In this document: piece by piece, positions 37,253 to 51,506 of the stretch | How positions within the stretch are numbered: position 1 is the stretch's first letter | Layout of the letters: each line of letters opens with the position of its first letter | NCBI GenBank assembly: GCA_002914845.1 | Contig: JXTC01000086.1 | Span: 73,051 to 137,050, forward strand | Direction of reading: 5' to 3' | DNA: 64,000 nucleotides | Source of the DNA: Trema orientale | Taxonomy: Eukaryota; Streptophyta; Magnoliopsida; Rosales; Cannabaceae | The notes under the pieces: model-generated | Told to the model about the DNA's origin: nothing | What the model saw: the letters and a program-made list of their open reading frames with translations, nothing else | Databases searched by the model: none | Translations under genes and position numbers: made by a program

Positions 37253-40200
37253 GTTTTCAAAAACTGACTTATAGTTATAGATTAGTTACACTTTTGACTT
37301 TAAAAATATTCATTCCAAACTGATCAAATGTCTAGTAGAGGTATACATCTAATCCAATTCACTTTTTTTAGCATATTACATCCGAACCGCACTAAGTGCA
37401 GATTTTAGAAATTGCATCAAATTTAATTCGCACAAAATTTTTTGTTTTTTTTTATATAAAAAAATTTTTGTGTTTAGAAAGTATTATTTACATGTGGAAG
37501 GTTATATAGTAAAATTCTAAATCTTAAACTACAATTAATAGAAAATTGTACTACATATATGAATTATAAATATATATCTATATATAACATATTGTATATA
37601 ATTTAAGTGTCGGGTTAGGTTTCAATGGTTACTCCAATATTTATCCATCGATGGTTATTGTTGTTTTAGCCGTTGGATGAAGATCGGATGGTTATAAGTA
37701 ATTAGGTAGTTAGCCAACAAAATTTATGGTAATTGATTAGTTTTGAACTTATAAATCTCATTAAGATTTATGAAATACTTAAATTGGAAATAAGAAAACT
37801 TTTTATATATTACCGAAGTCAACCTTATTAAATAAACGAATGGGTAATTTGCAACAAAGTTCAAAATATTTAATATTTTCATAAAGACTATAAAACCGCA
37901 TGAAGATGATGGTATTAGAGTCTTAATAGAATTGAATAATATGTAAATAAAAAAAAAATTGTCAGTAAAACAGTCGCTCACAAAATTCACGAACTACTAT
38001 TTTGTAGGCAAAAACTTAAAATTGGGTTTATTATTCGAGTAGAATTGAGCCAGACTATTTCAATACCAACATTCTATAATGATAAAAGGAAATGAAAACC
38101 AGATTAGTACAAATGATTTTTTATATATAGGAAAAAAAGAGTACAAAAGATAAAATAGAAATGAAAAATTCTAGATAATTGAAATTCCAGTCCACAAAAC
38201 CTTAGTATAGTAATTAAGTCTTTTTGTTTGATGATGTTAAAGATTTTAAGTGAAAGAAATTTATTTATATTTCACTAATACTAATTAGTTTGGAAGGGAA
38301 TAGAAAGAAATTTTTAGAGAAATTTTATAATTTTCTATTTTTTAAAATTTTTTATATTAATTTGTTAATTGTAATTAATTTTTAGTTATTTTCCTTCTAG
38401 CTCTAATTAGTAACAAAATATTGATTTTGACCTTCAAAAATCTTGTATGTGACTTGAAAATGCTCAATTCCATCTAATATTTTAACAATTACTAATAAAA
38501 ATGACTTAATTGCTAAAATTTTTAAAACTTAGGGACTTAATTGCCAAAAATAATAACTCAAGGACCACTTTGCCAATTATGAATAATATGAGAGTCAATT
38601 ATGCCAAAAAAACTTTTTTTATTTATTTTTTCAACGATGGGTATTTTGAACAAGTTGAAAGTGACATGCTATTGCTGGTAAATTCTATTTATTTCTCTTC
38701 TAATTCTAGTTCATAGAAATTTAGGTCTCTAATCTTTGCATTTTAAAATATAATCCAGAGTCATTTAGTACACTGTGTTGTGAGGGGGAATCTGAAAGAA
38801 TTCCTTTGTTTGTTACAAGAGATGTGTCTTGTAAACTTTTGGAAAGTGAAACCCACAAGTTTTCATATGCCCCAAAGTGGGAAAATCTGAAACCTGCTCA
38901 AAAGGGTGAGTTTTAGATTCACATCAAAGCGTGCTACACTATACTCACACTATGTAATGAAAGCAACGAAGACTAAATGCTACATTCAGCCCAAAAAAAA
39001 AAAGGAAAAATTAATTAATAATTTTTTCTGTGAAGAATGAATGAATTAATTAATTATATTCAAGTATTTAGCCACTATTGTTATTTTAGCCATTTCTCTT
39101 CCCCTACTTCTTACTTATAGCACAATCGAACCAAAAGTTTTTTTTTTAATTTATGTATATTAAGTACATATGTTAATATACACGTCATAGTTTTAATGAC
39201 AAAATCCAATTTTGTAATTATTTTTTAAAAAAACCTCGTAATCATTTATAATTTTAAATACTTGTATGTCAATGTGAATTATTTAAAACTAAATTTAATT
39301 GATTATTATTTTTTCTTATAAAAATAATTTTTTTATTTTGTAAGAGAATAAATTTTATGATTTTTAAAGAAAATATTACGTTAATTTATACTTTATAAAA
39401 TTGTTTAAAAATGATTGTTTAAGGTACTTTTAATATAAAAAATTAGTACATTCCCTTGCGCAACAACTAAACATAATTTTTTAATATACTTCTAGGAGTC
39501 ATAGATAAGATTTATGTGTACAACTAAATACAGATATTCAAGTTGATAGACAATCAAATCACTCTTCAGCTTTCACATTAATATGAAAACTTGAAACTCC
39601 TCGTACCAAAATGGTCTATTAAATAAAAATGCCAAAAAGTTAAGCTTTGGGCACTTTTGTTTCAAATTATTCTACATATATTAATTATTAAAAAACACCA
39701 TTAATAATATTCCACCCATCAGAAATGAATGAAAATAGGAAATTTGATGCTCACTTAGACTCGTGGAGTAGTAAAATAAGTTTTTACTTTTTGAACTTGA
39801 TTGCTTACTGTATTATAATTACTTATATAATGAGATAAGAACAGTATTTATTTGAAAAATAATATATCTATCCTTACATTATATATTTCATAAAAGACTA
39901 ATATAATGTCAATTAAATTTTTTTATTAATTTATGTTGACAGTGACATTTCAGATAATATACTTTTATTAATAAGATTATAATAAATGAAAGAAAATATG
40001 AAAATCCATATTTTTCACTTTATGGAAAAGGAAAATAAAAAGAAAATAAAAAAGATATATGTGCTAAAAAAACACCTATTAATATCCACATTTTAACTAA
40101 AATCATTTTACGATTCTATTGGAATGTTATGTTTTCATTATGGTGTGTTAAATTTGCATACTGTTTATATGTAGTTTATCTATACTTCATCTTATATTTA

Positions 40201-41412
40201 ATCTCTAATGATTTGGACCATAGTTGCTTAAATTATAAGTATGTTAGTTCATTTTGGAATATATCATAATTTTCCATGATTGTTAAATAAATAACTTTTT
40301 TTCTAAGTTAACAAGGATATTAGAGCAAATAGTACCAAACCCTTGTAGTATTTAGTGGGATATCTTTATAATTTTAAGCCGAAATTCGAAATAGATGAAG
40401 AAACAAACCTATTAAAAGACATAAATTAATACTTAATTAATTGAAAGAAAAATTAGGGTGAATAGCCACATTAATATATGTTGTCATTTTTAGTTTATAG
40501 GTTTATGTCCATCATTTTTTTTTTTTTGTGTAATTGCTAATTAGCTATATGTCCTTTTTTTTTTTGTTTACAATAATATGTACAATAATATGTCCATATT
40601 CCAACGTAGTCCTTGATTTAATAGTTTCTTATTTATAGTTATATGTCCCGTTCTTGTTTTTGTGCATAACTTCTTTTTTCCTATATTTTTTTTTTTTTGA
40701 AATGAGTATATACTTTTTATTAAAGTTATAGACTTATAGTTTCTAATTGTATATATCCTATTCTTGTCTCCATTGCTTTAGAATCTTTTTTTCATGTTTT
40801 ATTTTGAAGTGAATGTTGCGTACATTTTTTCATAACACAATATTCAAATGGGATTGCACTTGCCAAGACTCATAGAATACAATGACTGACTATTGTATAA
40901 TACGAAGCATTGAGGGTTTGAAATCTTTTTGTTTTCACACTCAAATTATTTGATTCTAAAAATAAGACTAGTATATCAATTTAATTAGAGAGTTAAACAA
41001 TTTAATTAGTGGGTAAATTAATAAATTATTAAAAAAAAGTATATTAGTTTTGATTAAAACATCATTTTATAAAAATAAATCACTTTAAAGAAAAAAATGT
41101 GCATATCAATTTCAATTTAAAAGTATATCAATTTAATTAAAGGCTATTTTAATTTGTTCGAGGTTATATCAATATCAATTGGAGTATATGTCAACTTAAG
41201 TTATATGGTTAGCATATAAATGAATTACAATTAAGAAAATGAATTACGTGTCTTATTTAAAAAAAATTGTACATAGTAAAGTTTTTTGGCCTTTGTTACT
41301 TAAACAGTCAGTGTGCTGTTTAATTGAAAATGACCTAATTGCATCTAAATTGTAAAATTGGGGATTTAAATGCCAAAAGAATAATTTGGGGACTAATATG
41401 CCAAGACACTTA
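37253..41412. other. AT-rich repeat-derived spacer
   Basis: No gene was found. A possible hAT remnant lies at about 37335-37440 (AGAGGTATACATCTAATCC and GTGCAGATTTTAGAAATTG). A GGGACTTAATTGCCAAAA-type dispersed repeat lies near 38530, with cousins near 41360 and 44270. The remainder is poly-A/T. Confidence 0.5.
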
Positions 41413-41849
41413 TGGCATATTTACTTTGCTGTAATCATAATTGAAATAAATGAAAGGGAAAATGAATAGGAGAAAAATGGAGGGGAATCGGAATCATATT
41501 TTATATTACGTTGTTTACTTTAAATTTATGGAAAAGGGAATCAAAACCATTAAAACACCATTCATATGTTTACTTAACACAAGAAACATAATAGGAATGC
41601 TATAATTGACTGAATTATAAATATTTTGGAGATAAAATTATATTTTAATATTTTAATTATAAATAGATAGATAAGAGTCTTTGCAGGTAATGGTATTCCT
41701 TAGGATGTTAGGGGGGGAAGTATTCTCATTTTTTTCCCCCAATTTTATGTAGACCCTACACAGTTCTCCCATTCTCATATTTTAGTAAACAATTAAATGG
41801 AAATCATTACCACATATATGATTCACATTACCTTTTAGTAAACATGTCA
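41413..41849. mobile_element. Tourist/Harbinger-like MITE, 437 bp
   Basis: The left end TGGCATATTTACTTTGCTGT and the reverse complement of the right end (TGACATGTTTACTAAAAGGT, then AATGTGAAT) are inverted repeats. TTA lies on both sides (41410-41412 and 41850-41852). The interior is non-coding and AT-rich. Confidence 0.75.
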
Positions 41850-43042
41850 TTAAAGATTTGGGACAAATGGCACAAATAGACCTAGAGTATATTATCTAAC
41901 TTTTATGGGTTTTTTTTTTAAAAAAGAAAAGAAAAGTTTTTTTTTAATAAAAAAAAAGAAGAAAAGTCAACATTAAAACCGATTTTCTAAATTCACACAA
42001 TTTTCAAAAACTAAGCAATTAAATGTAACACTCTTAAAAGTTAGAGAAATCTTTGTAACTAATGCTAAATGGTAACCTTTAAACTTACTATAGGAAGTAA
42101 TATTTAGGTCCATATTATTATTTATAACTAATGCTTACACTAATATCTATAATTATTTAATGCTTACACTAATTTTTATGATGGTTATTCATGGAACTGT
42201 AACTATTGAAACCTCGTCCTTTAAGTGTCGATTAGATTGGATCAGTTATTTTCAAGATGAAAAGTTTACCTGATTTGCAGAAGTGCGGATTTCAGAAATT
42301 CAATCTAATATAGTCTATATATGTACAAATATCTATACTTTACAAATTAGATTGGATTCATTCATGCGGATTAGATTAGATCGTGTGGATTTTGAGCGCC
42401 CCTATTGTCTAGATACATATTTTTTGGATTTATCTATTTCCATCTCCATGCATTAATCAATAAAACAATAAACCCCATTTGCATTGTCTTTTAATTAGTT
42501 TTGAAAAATATTGATAACTTTTCCTTTCATTTCTATTCCTAATCCCATTCCTATTCCTATTATCATTATCTGAAATATCATTCTATACAACCAAACGTTT
42601 AGGAAAATTAACAAATCTATGAGTTTTTTTTTTTTTTTTTGGGTGTCAAATGACTTTTTAGGACTTTCTTATGATGATTTTTTTGAGACTACTATAAAAC
42701 TTATTGTATTTTGTGACCAAAATAATTTTTATAATTACCAGCTCTAAAACCTATGACCATTAAGAAAGTCACAAAGTAGTTTATAACTTTTATGACTAAC
42801 TTAAAAAAAAAATCATAAAAAATACTCATAAAAAGTCATTTTTACCCAAAAATACTCGTACGTACTCAAGGCCATGTCTATAGAAATATTATTGAAATGG
42901 GTATTTCCTCGAGGTTGTTTTCTTTTTTTTTTTTCCTTTTTTTTTAAGGGAGCTAAAATGAGTGCAAAGCCAACGAGCGAGTGAACACAGTCCAAGTCCA
43001 ATGATTATGTTTCTCAAGTTTCCAAATTGTCTAAAAATTTTA
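41850..43042. other. AT-rich spacer with a decayed hAT-like fragment
   Basis: Around 42240-42405, TTAGATTGGAT, GTGCGGATTTCAGAAATTC and GCGGATTAGATTAGATC resemble the (C/G)CGGAT-rich ends of plant hAT-type elements, and the right end reads GCCCCTA. No coding sequence was seen. Confidence 0.5.
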
Positions 43043-43606
43043 GGGATACGTAAAAATACCCTTACTTTTAACTTTTTTTTTTTAATAAAAAATGCCTTAT
43101 CGTTTGAAATTCTATAAATTAATAACTTCATTTTTGAAATTTTGTATATTAATACCCTCACATTTACGATTTATACAAACACAATTTTTTTTTTACTTCT
43201 CATGTTTCTTTTTCTTTTTTTAAAATTAATTATTTTTACCTCTCGTTCTAATTTTTTACTTTTCTTTTTTAAATGAAAAGTATAATAAGCTAACTAAAAA
43301 TATTTTTTAGAAATTTTATTATTATTTAATAAGTTCTAATTAAGTTGATGATAGCTATTACTATTTTTTTATTATTAAAATTAAGTAATTGGACATTAAG
43401 GTTATAAATTTATAAGAATTTCAAATGTTAGTGTATTAATTTGTAAGAATTTTAATTGTTAGGATATTAATTTACAGAATTTAAAAGTAAATGTATTATT
43501 TTGCAGAAATTTAAAAGTGAGAGTATTATTTTGCAGACGTTCAAAAATTAGATTTTTTTTTTGTACAAAAAAATTAAAAGTTGAGATATTTTAATATTCT
43601 TATCCT
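43043..43606. mobile_element. Foldback Mutator-type element with degenerate subterminal repeats
   Basis: AAAATTTTA occurs on both sides (43034-43042 and 43607-43615), a 9-bp duplication. The ends GGGATACGTAAAAATACCC and (reverse complement of right end) AGGATAAGAATATTAAAA are weakly inverted. On the right side, a 30-40-bp unit of the type GTATTAATTTGTAAGAATTT occurs about five times. The same unit occurs on the opposite strand about three times on the left side, so each arm is a decayed tandem array. There is no coding sequence. The duplicated 9-mer is AT-only, so chance is possible. Confidence 0.62.
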
Positions 43607-44460
43607 AAAATTTTATGAAATACCTCTAAAGAAATAGATGTGTTTGTGCATGTGAGCATTTGACAAAAAAAGAAAAGGGTTATTTAATGCAGGGAGTATG
43701 AGTCAAGTTTTTCTATTCCACTATCCTACCTGCTAATTGTATCATTACCATATCCATTTACCTTTTTACAGGAAATGGGTAGGGTACGAGTATTACCTGT
43801 CTCGGATATTAGATACCTTTCGTAACTTATTTATTGTGAAGGATAAAAATTTTTATTTTTACTTACACCATATATACATACCACACCCCTCCTCCAAAAT
43901 TTTTTTTTTAAAAAAAGAGAGGTTCTTCTAAGTAAAAAATCGAAATGTAATAAAATATGTAAAGAACATGTATATCTTTTATCTATGTATATTTGATGTA
44001 GTTTTTGTTATTTCTTTTTAATGTGAATACATATTTTTAAATTTTTAGTACATATGATTGGGCAGGGTATGGTCGGGTATTAGGGGTGGGTATCCCTATA
44101 TCCTCATCCTATGCATAGCCGAGTCGAGTTTTAAGTTTTGTATCCAAACCATACTCTAAACCTCAATAAATTGGGTCTTATCCTCTCTTACCCATGAGTA
44201 AACGAGTGAAATTAATATCCCTAGCATAACAACTCCAGAGACATGCTTTCACTAAAATACAAATATTAGGGATTTAATTGCCAAAAAAGATAAAGGGTTA
44301 GGGTCAAATATATAGACATATCCAAAGATTAGGGACTAACAAAAGAGTGAATTGTTTGTGCTAACCTAAACTGGATAGCGGTGTCCATAATCAACGAACG
44401 AGGATAAGATATAACCATGGCCAAACAGGTCTTTTAGGGCAAAAGCCGAATTTTGGCATC
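43607..44460. other. AT-rich spacer with a GGGTA-type transposon remnant
   Basis: About 43730-44230 holds GGGTAGGGTACGAGTATTACC, GGGTATTAGGGGTGGGTATCC and TTACCCATGAGTAAACGAG words. These are typical of the subterminal parts of a common class of plant hAT-derived elements. Borders are not resolved. Confidence 0.45.
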
Positions 44461-44465
44461 GTCCC

Positions 44466-44512
44466 TTTATATACCTGCAAATGCAGAGTCATACCCGAGT
44501 TCCTAACCCTAA
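44466..44512 (+). promoter_or_regulatory. Core promoter-like TATA plus telo-box without a following gene
   Basis: TTTATATA (44466-44473) is followed 32 bp later by AACCCTAA (44505-44512), the arrangement seen at plant housekeeping promoters. No coding exon follows. The sequence runs into the degenerate Yos1-SOUL copy starting near 45073. Confidence 0.45.
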
Positions 44513-45072
44513 TTAGCTTATCAATTCCTATTATTTACCTATGATTTTTCCTATGATGATGATTTGGGGCTTCTGATTTTCATTTTTAGAGCATCGTTGA
44601 TGAGTCTCTTGAAATTGTTATCCTTGCACTTTGATTGTCAGTGAAGAATCTCATGGGGAAGTTTTCTGTTCTCTGAGATGCTCCCTTTTTTTTTTTTTTT
44701 TGGTTGATTTTATTTAATCCGAATTTATTGGATCTATGATGTTACTAAAATACTGCGTTATCTATCTGCAATTTCCTGCAAGGAATTGAAGAAGATTACA
44801 TTTCACTGAGATCTGATTTTGTACCCTCTTTTATTGGGGTTTTCTGTATTTGATACCATCACTTCCAAGTCTTTATCATTTGAGACATGATTTTGTAATC
44901 TTGATTTTGTTATCTCGTTTACTTGGGTTTTCTCTATTTTATACCATCATTCTATAAACATGTTACATCTAGTCTTTTTTTTTTTTTTCTTAAAAAAAAA
45001 AAATGTTTTGAAAAGCTTTTCTGGTTTATTTTGTTCGTCATAGAGTGATAGAGGGGTTTCTCTCTCTCATTG

Positions 45073-46190
45073 ATTTCTTAGTTGTATAGCATCTCAATGA
45101 TTAAGTTATTATTACAAATATGGGTTTGAACTGAATCTGAGTTTCTCATCTTGAGGCTTTGAACACAAATTCTGGCCTCGCCACAAGGATTTCTAGTTTA
45201 ATTTCTTCCTTTTCAGCATGATCTGAACAAAGTTGGTTGTAATTCGAAACATTGTCGGTGTACGAGTTTCTTCTTTTTCTTTTTTTAATTATGTTAAAAT
45301 GTTTAATTTTCTTTTTATTTGGAAATTGGAATAGAGTTTTTGTTCTTTGTTCTGTCAAATACTTAGAGGACTCAACTTTACAAAAATTTAGTGCTGTTAC
45401 GGTGATTCCAGTTGATGAAATGTTTGCCTTATAGACTGGTATAAGTTAGTTGAGTAGCTTGAATTGATTTCTTGAAAGATGAGAACTTTTTGCTATCAAT
45501 TTTAGCGAAGCTTGCTGGTTTATAAACAACCCCCAAACAAAGGATTTTGGAGAGTTGATACTTTGATTGAGAAGGGTTTAATTCTTGGGGGAACTTTTAA
45601 CTTTCGTAGTATGCACACTTTTAGGCATGTTTCAATTCATTATGTATTTAATTGGAAACATTGTCAGTGGATGAGTTACTTTATTTTTTAAATAAAATTC
45701 ATGTTAAAATGGCGAATGTTCTTTTTGTTTGGAAATTGGAATAGAAGTTTTGTTTTGCCAAATGCTTAGAGAAACACATTAGTGCTGTTAAGGTGATTAT
45801 AGTGCTGCAAAGATGAGAACATTTTGCCATCATTTTTGAAAAAGCTACCCAGCGATGCTTGCAGCTTGCCATTTATCTTAACACAACGAGAGTGTTTAGA
45901 CCCGGTTGTTATGAAACAGGTTATAATATTGTAGCTAGACGTGGACAAAGTGCACTAACCAAAACCCGAACATACAAGTCCGAATTTTTACCACTAAGGA
46001 TCATCGTTTCTGATTTCTAACAATAAAAGTTCCACATTTCAACTTTGGACTGCATATACGTTTATGGCCTTACATGTAAATTGTTCCTTATTGATATATT
46101 TAACATCTGTTTATATATACAAATCTGTATTAATATCTCTATTGCAAAACATTCTCACTCCATAGGGAATCATAACCTCAAATAATCTCA
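45073..46190 (+). pseudogene. Partial duplicate of the Yos1-SOUL interval, coding exon missing
   Basis: The region aligns in the same orientation with about 32633-33205 (Yos1 upstream intron) and then with about 34225-34585 (SOUL 3' flank and last codons). Shared blocks include TCTGGCCTCGCCACAAGGAT, TAGTGCTGTTACGGTGATTC, TTATAAACAACCCC, ATTGTAGCTAGAC and ACATTCTCACTC. The part that in the first copy carries the Yos1 coding exon (about 33206-34224) is absent. Inside this copy, a stretch like 45247-45400 is repeated in decayed form at about 45655-45810. It has no coding capacity. Confidence 0.82.
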
Positions 46191-48430
46191 TTTGAATTAT
46201 ACTTTTGCGAAGAAAACGAAGTGTACTAGAAAATGAAGTTTCACTACCTAATCCTGTAGTTCTTGTAGTTTTCCTTTTGTACTAATTGTCTATTGAATTT
46301 CTTGGTTATTGGCATAATTTTATTCTATATAATTTGCTCATACAGTGTTTTCTTAGTTCTTTATGATAATTATTGTCATTTCTTGATATTTACTCAAATT
46401 GATGTTAACTGTGGTTACTCGAAAATTTTGGTTATGAGTGGTGGACTAGAAACTAGAACCAAACTCAATGAGAGAGAGAATAAACCATTGCTTTGGACAA
46501 AACGTGCACAACTTTCGTTTCACCTTAGAACTTTGTAGGAGCTTACCACTTGGAAAAGAAGACAATGATATTGGCTTAGAGTTTTGTGGACTTTCCACGA
46601 ATTTCGAGACTTAAGAGTAAGCGCTAATGCTCTGAGGTGACGAGTTAGCACAAAACTACAAAACTGAGTCAGTAGTTTAAACCAAAATGATTTACAGAGT
46701 TGGTTTTCATGTTTGGTTAACAATTTGAATAAATTCAATTGTCAATTGCATTATAAAACTTCGTAATGGTGTTGACTTAAAACCATAAGTTTTGGTATTT
46801 CACTTAATGATTAATGACTTGTCCAAGTCCAATTCAATTAGTGCAATGTTGGACTAGGCAGCCTTTAAATTTTGCCGGATGAGTTGTCTAATAATGTTTT
46901 TTTTTTTTTTTTAATTCTCTGCTGTTATTTGCATAATTTCAAAAATAAAAATTGCAGTATGGTTGTTCATGTGCCTTTCATTTAATGAGACTTGGTAGTA
47001 ATAAAAGATTGGATAAAGTATGGTGGACCATGTAATAATTGTACGCTACGCAAATAATCCGATTCCAATCTATTCTATTATTTGCATGGTTGGTTGATAT
47101 CTTGGTTGATGCAAAGGCATGGATAATAGGAGGCAGCTTGTGTTGCAATTGAGAACCACCGTCTGTAATAGGCCGAATGTCACATAATAATATTGTTATC
47201 ATACCTTAAAGAAGCATTCTGTTGTTTATTTGGGAGATTTTTGCAAGTCTACCACAGAAAAATTGTTGAACAATAATAATATAATATTTGAGGGCCAATT
47301 TTAATAGATTTGATAATAGATATTCTTTAGTAGAGAAAAATGAAAAAATTTGCGGTTGATGACTCAATTTTGCAGTGACAGATCAGGACATTAATGTCAT
47401 TTTGCTTAAAAAGGAGAATTCCCAGCAAAAAAAAAAAGTAATTTTGCTTTAACAGGAGAATTTTCTTTGATTCGAATTTGCTTATTATGATGGCGGGTCT
47501 TGTTTATTTATTTAATTTTGAATCAAGCGCGGGAATAATTATAACATACACAATTCGGAAAAAAGAAAAATAATAATATACATTGTCATCATTATTTTTT
47601 GCGCTTCCTTGACGTTACGCTACCACACCACCTGTAACATAGCTTTATAATAATATTATTATTATTATTATATTATTATAGCGTACAACTGAATTTGTCA
47701 TCTTCTTTTTTCCTTTTTTTTTTAATGAGGAAAAATAATACTACTCTTCATCCAAAATCTAATAAAAGTCTAGTTAAGGTCAAATTAACATTAAATAAAC
47801 TAAGTTGCAGGCTCTCGGCAAAGTGAATAAATGATACATATTTTTTTTCTTTTGAAAAAATTGTTTTCATATATTTTCAAGTTTTCCCTCCTCTAAGTGT
47901 ATTTTTTCATTATATTTCGAGGAGGATCAGAAGAGAAAGGAAAATAAAATGACCAGTGTGCCCTTCTTATGCCAGCTTGGTAATTAAATTAAAGTTTCGA
48001 TGCTGTACCTGTCCTTTTCCCTTTTAATTTTTTTAAGTAAATATGAAAAAAAAAGAAAGAAAAGAGATAAAAAAAAAAAAAAAAGAAAACCAACCCCAGT
48101 TCCTATTTTGGAATTATTGGTGGTTGTGTATACAAGTACAGCTGGCTCTCTAATAAAATAAAATTTGAATTTCGAAAAAAGGGACACAACGTCCGCCGAT
48201 CCAGCTCAATCTGACCGTTGGTTCTCTCCGTCGGTTTGAAAATCACAACTCATTTCCACTAAAATTCAAAAAATATTATAAAATATTATTTAAAAACGGG
48301 GGAAAAAAAAAAAAGAAAAACAAAAACAGTCTCAAATCCCACTCTCTCTACTTTCTCTCTCCTAAACACCGAAAAAAACCCAAAAATATCAAATTGAGGA
48401 TTGAGCCGTTTGAACTGGCCCCTAACCTTT
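46191..48430. other. AT-rich spacer upstream of beta-tubulin
   Basis: No gene was recognised. An ATT microsatellite lies at about 47645-47680, and several poly-A/T runs are present. The last few hundred bases are the tubulin promoter. Confidence 0.5.
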
Positions 48431-48431
48431 T

Positions 48432-48563
48432 TCTATAAAGAAAGAACCCTCCGTCCCCACTCTTAACCCTAATTTCAATTTCCAGTCTCTTTCTCTCTCT
48501 AAAACCCCTTTCTCTCTCTAACTCTTTTTGTCTCTTTGGGTTTTTGCTTTCTGGGTATCGAAA
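48432..48563 (+). promoter_or_regulatory. Beta-tubulin core promoter and leader
   Basis: The TATA-type TCTATAAAG (48432-48440) is followed by a telo-box AACCCTAA (48465-48472). A CT-rich leader (TTTCTCTCTCTAA repeats) then runs up to the ATG at 48564. This is a typical layout for strongly expressed plant housekeeping genes. Confidence 0.65.
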
Positions 48564-50442
<1,879 letters not shown>

Positions 50443-51506
50443 GGATTACTATGGCAGTTCGATGATGCAGGCAAATTCAGCTTGGATGGTTTGATGTAGG
50501 CAAGTATGGATGCTATAATTACCGCAACTTCCGGTTGCCGGTCTCTGGCATGGCGATGGGTTGTTTCCGGTAGCTTTGTAGGACATTATATGTGTCAATC
50601 TGTTTTTCGCGCTTTGGTTTTATTTCTTATGTTGTAATGAGACATGGGATATTTGAGAGATGTTTACTTTCTTCTATATGTTTATAGAATGTTTTTGTTT
50701 AACTAATTAAGCATGCTTTCTTGGCCAAAATCTACAATTCGATCTATAGAATTGGTTTCTTTGAATTTTGCATTGATAAGCTAGCTTATGAATATTCTGT
50801 GCTCATATCATCATATGTTTAATCTACAGTTCGATCTACAGAATTAATTGGTTTCGCTTATGATGCACAGTATTGTCAGAAACCTATTTTACTATTCCAG
50901 TTCATAAATTTGCCACACAGCAATATTACACAAGTCTACGCTCTCCAGAGTAGTCCTGGAGTGCAGAGTAGTGCTAGACTCAAAGAAGAATCGTTTGGTG
51001 CCTTCCCCCTCAATTTACAGGCCCCACATAGGTTATAAATTTGTTTGCGTAAGCCTTTTAACACCCATTGTTTTCTACGCCTATGGTTTTCTTGATGGTA
51101 AGTACCAAGTTTAACTAATGGAAACCCGAAATCAGCTCACATATTTGCCATATTGTCTTCTGCTGAATGATCACAGTCTATTCGCTCTCTTTGACATTCA
51201 ACCATACCACAACACTGTTATTATTGTTTTTCCTTTGTTTCTTATTTCACCTATTAGCTACAGTTAACATATGTGTTTCTCAATGTGTTTCTAGAGGCAT
51301 TGCCTCGCAATTGCAAATACCAGTAAAAGAACTAATGTTATTTTTCCTTTTTTGAACTACTAACTACCAGTAATTCATATGTTTCTAGGGGGATTGCCTC
51401 ACAAAAATAGTGGAATTCTTTTTATTTTTTCAAGGGGCAATAATAGTTTTAAAATTGTTGGGCAGTAGTGTGACTTGCACTTGGTTGGACTTTGTCTAAT
51501 TGGAAT
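50443..51506. other. 3' flank of beta-tubulin and spacer
   Basis: The 3' untranslated region probably ends near 50700 (TTGTAATGAGACATG context). The rest shows no coding sequence. GATCTA(T/C)AGAATT-type words recur near 50740 and 50830. Confidence 0.5.
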
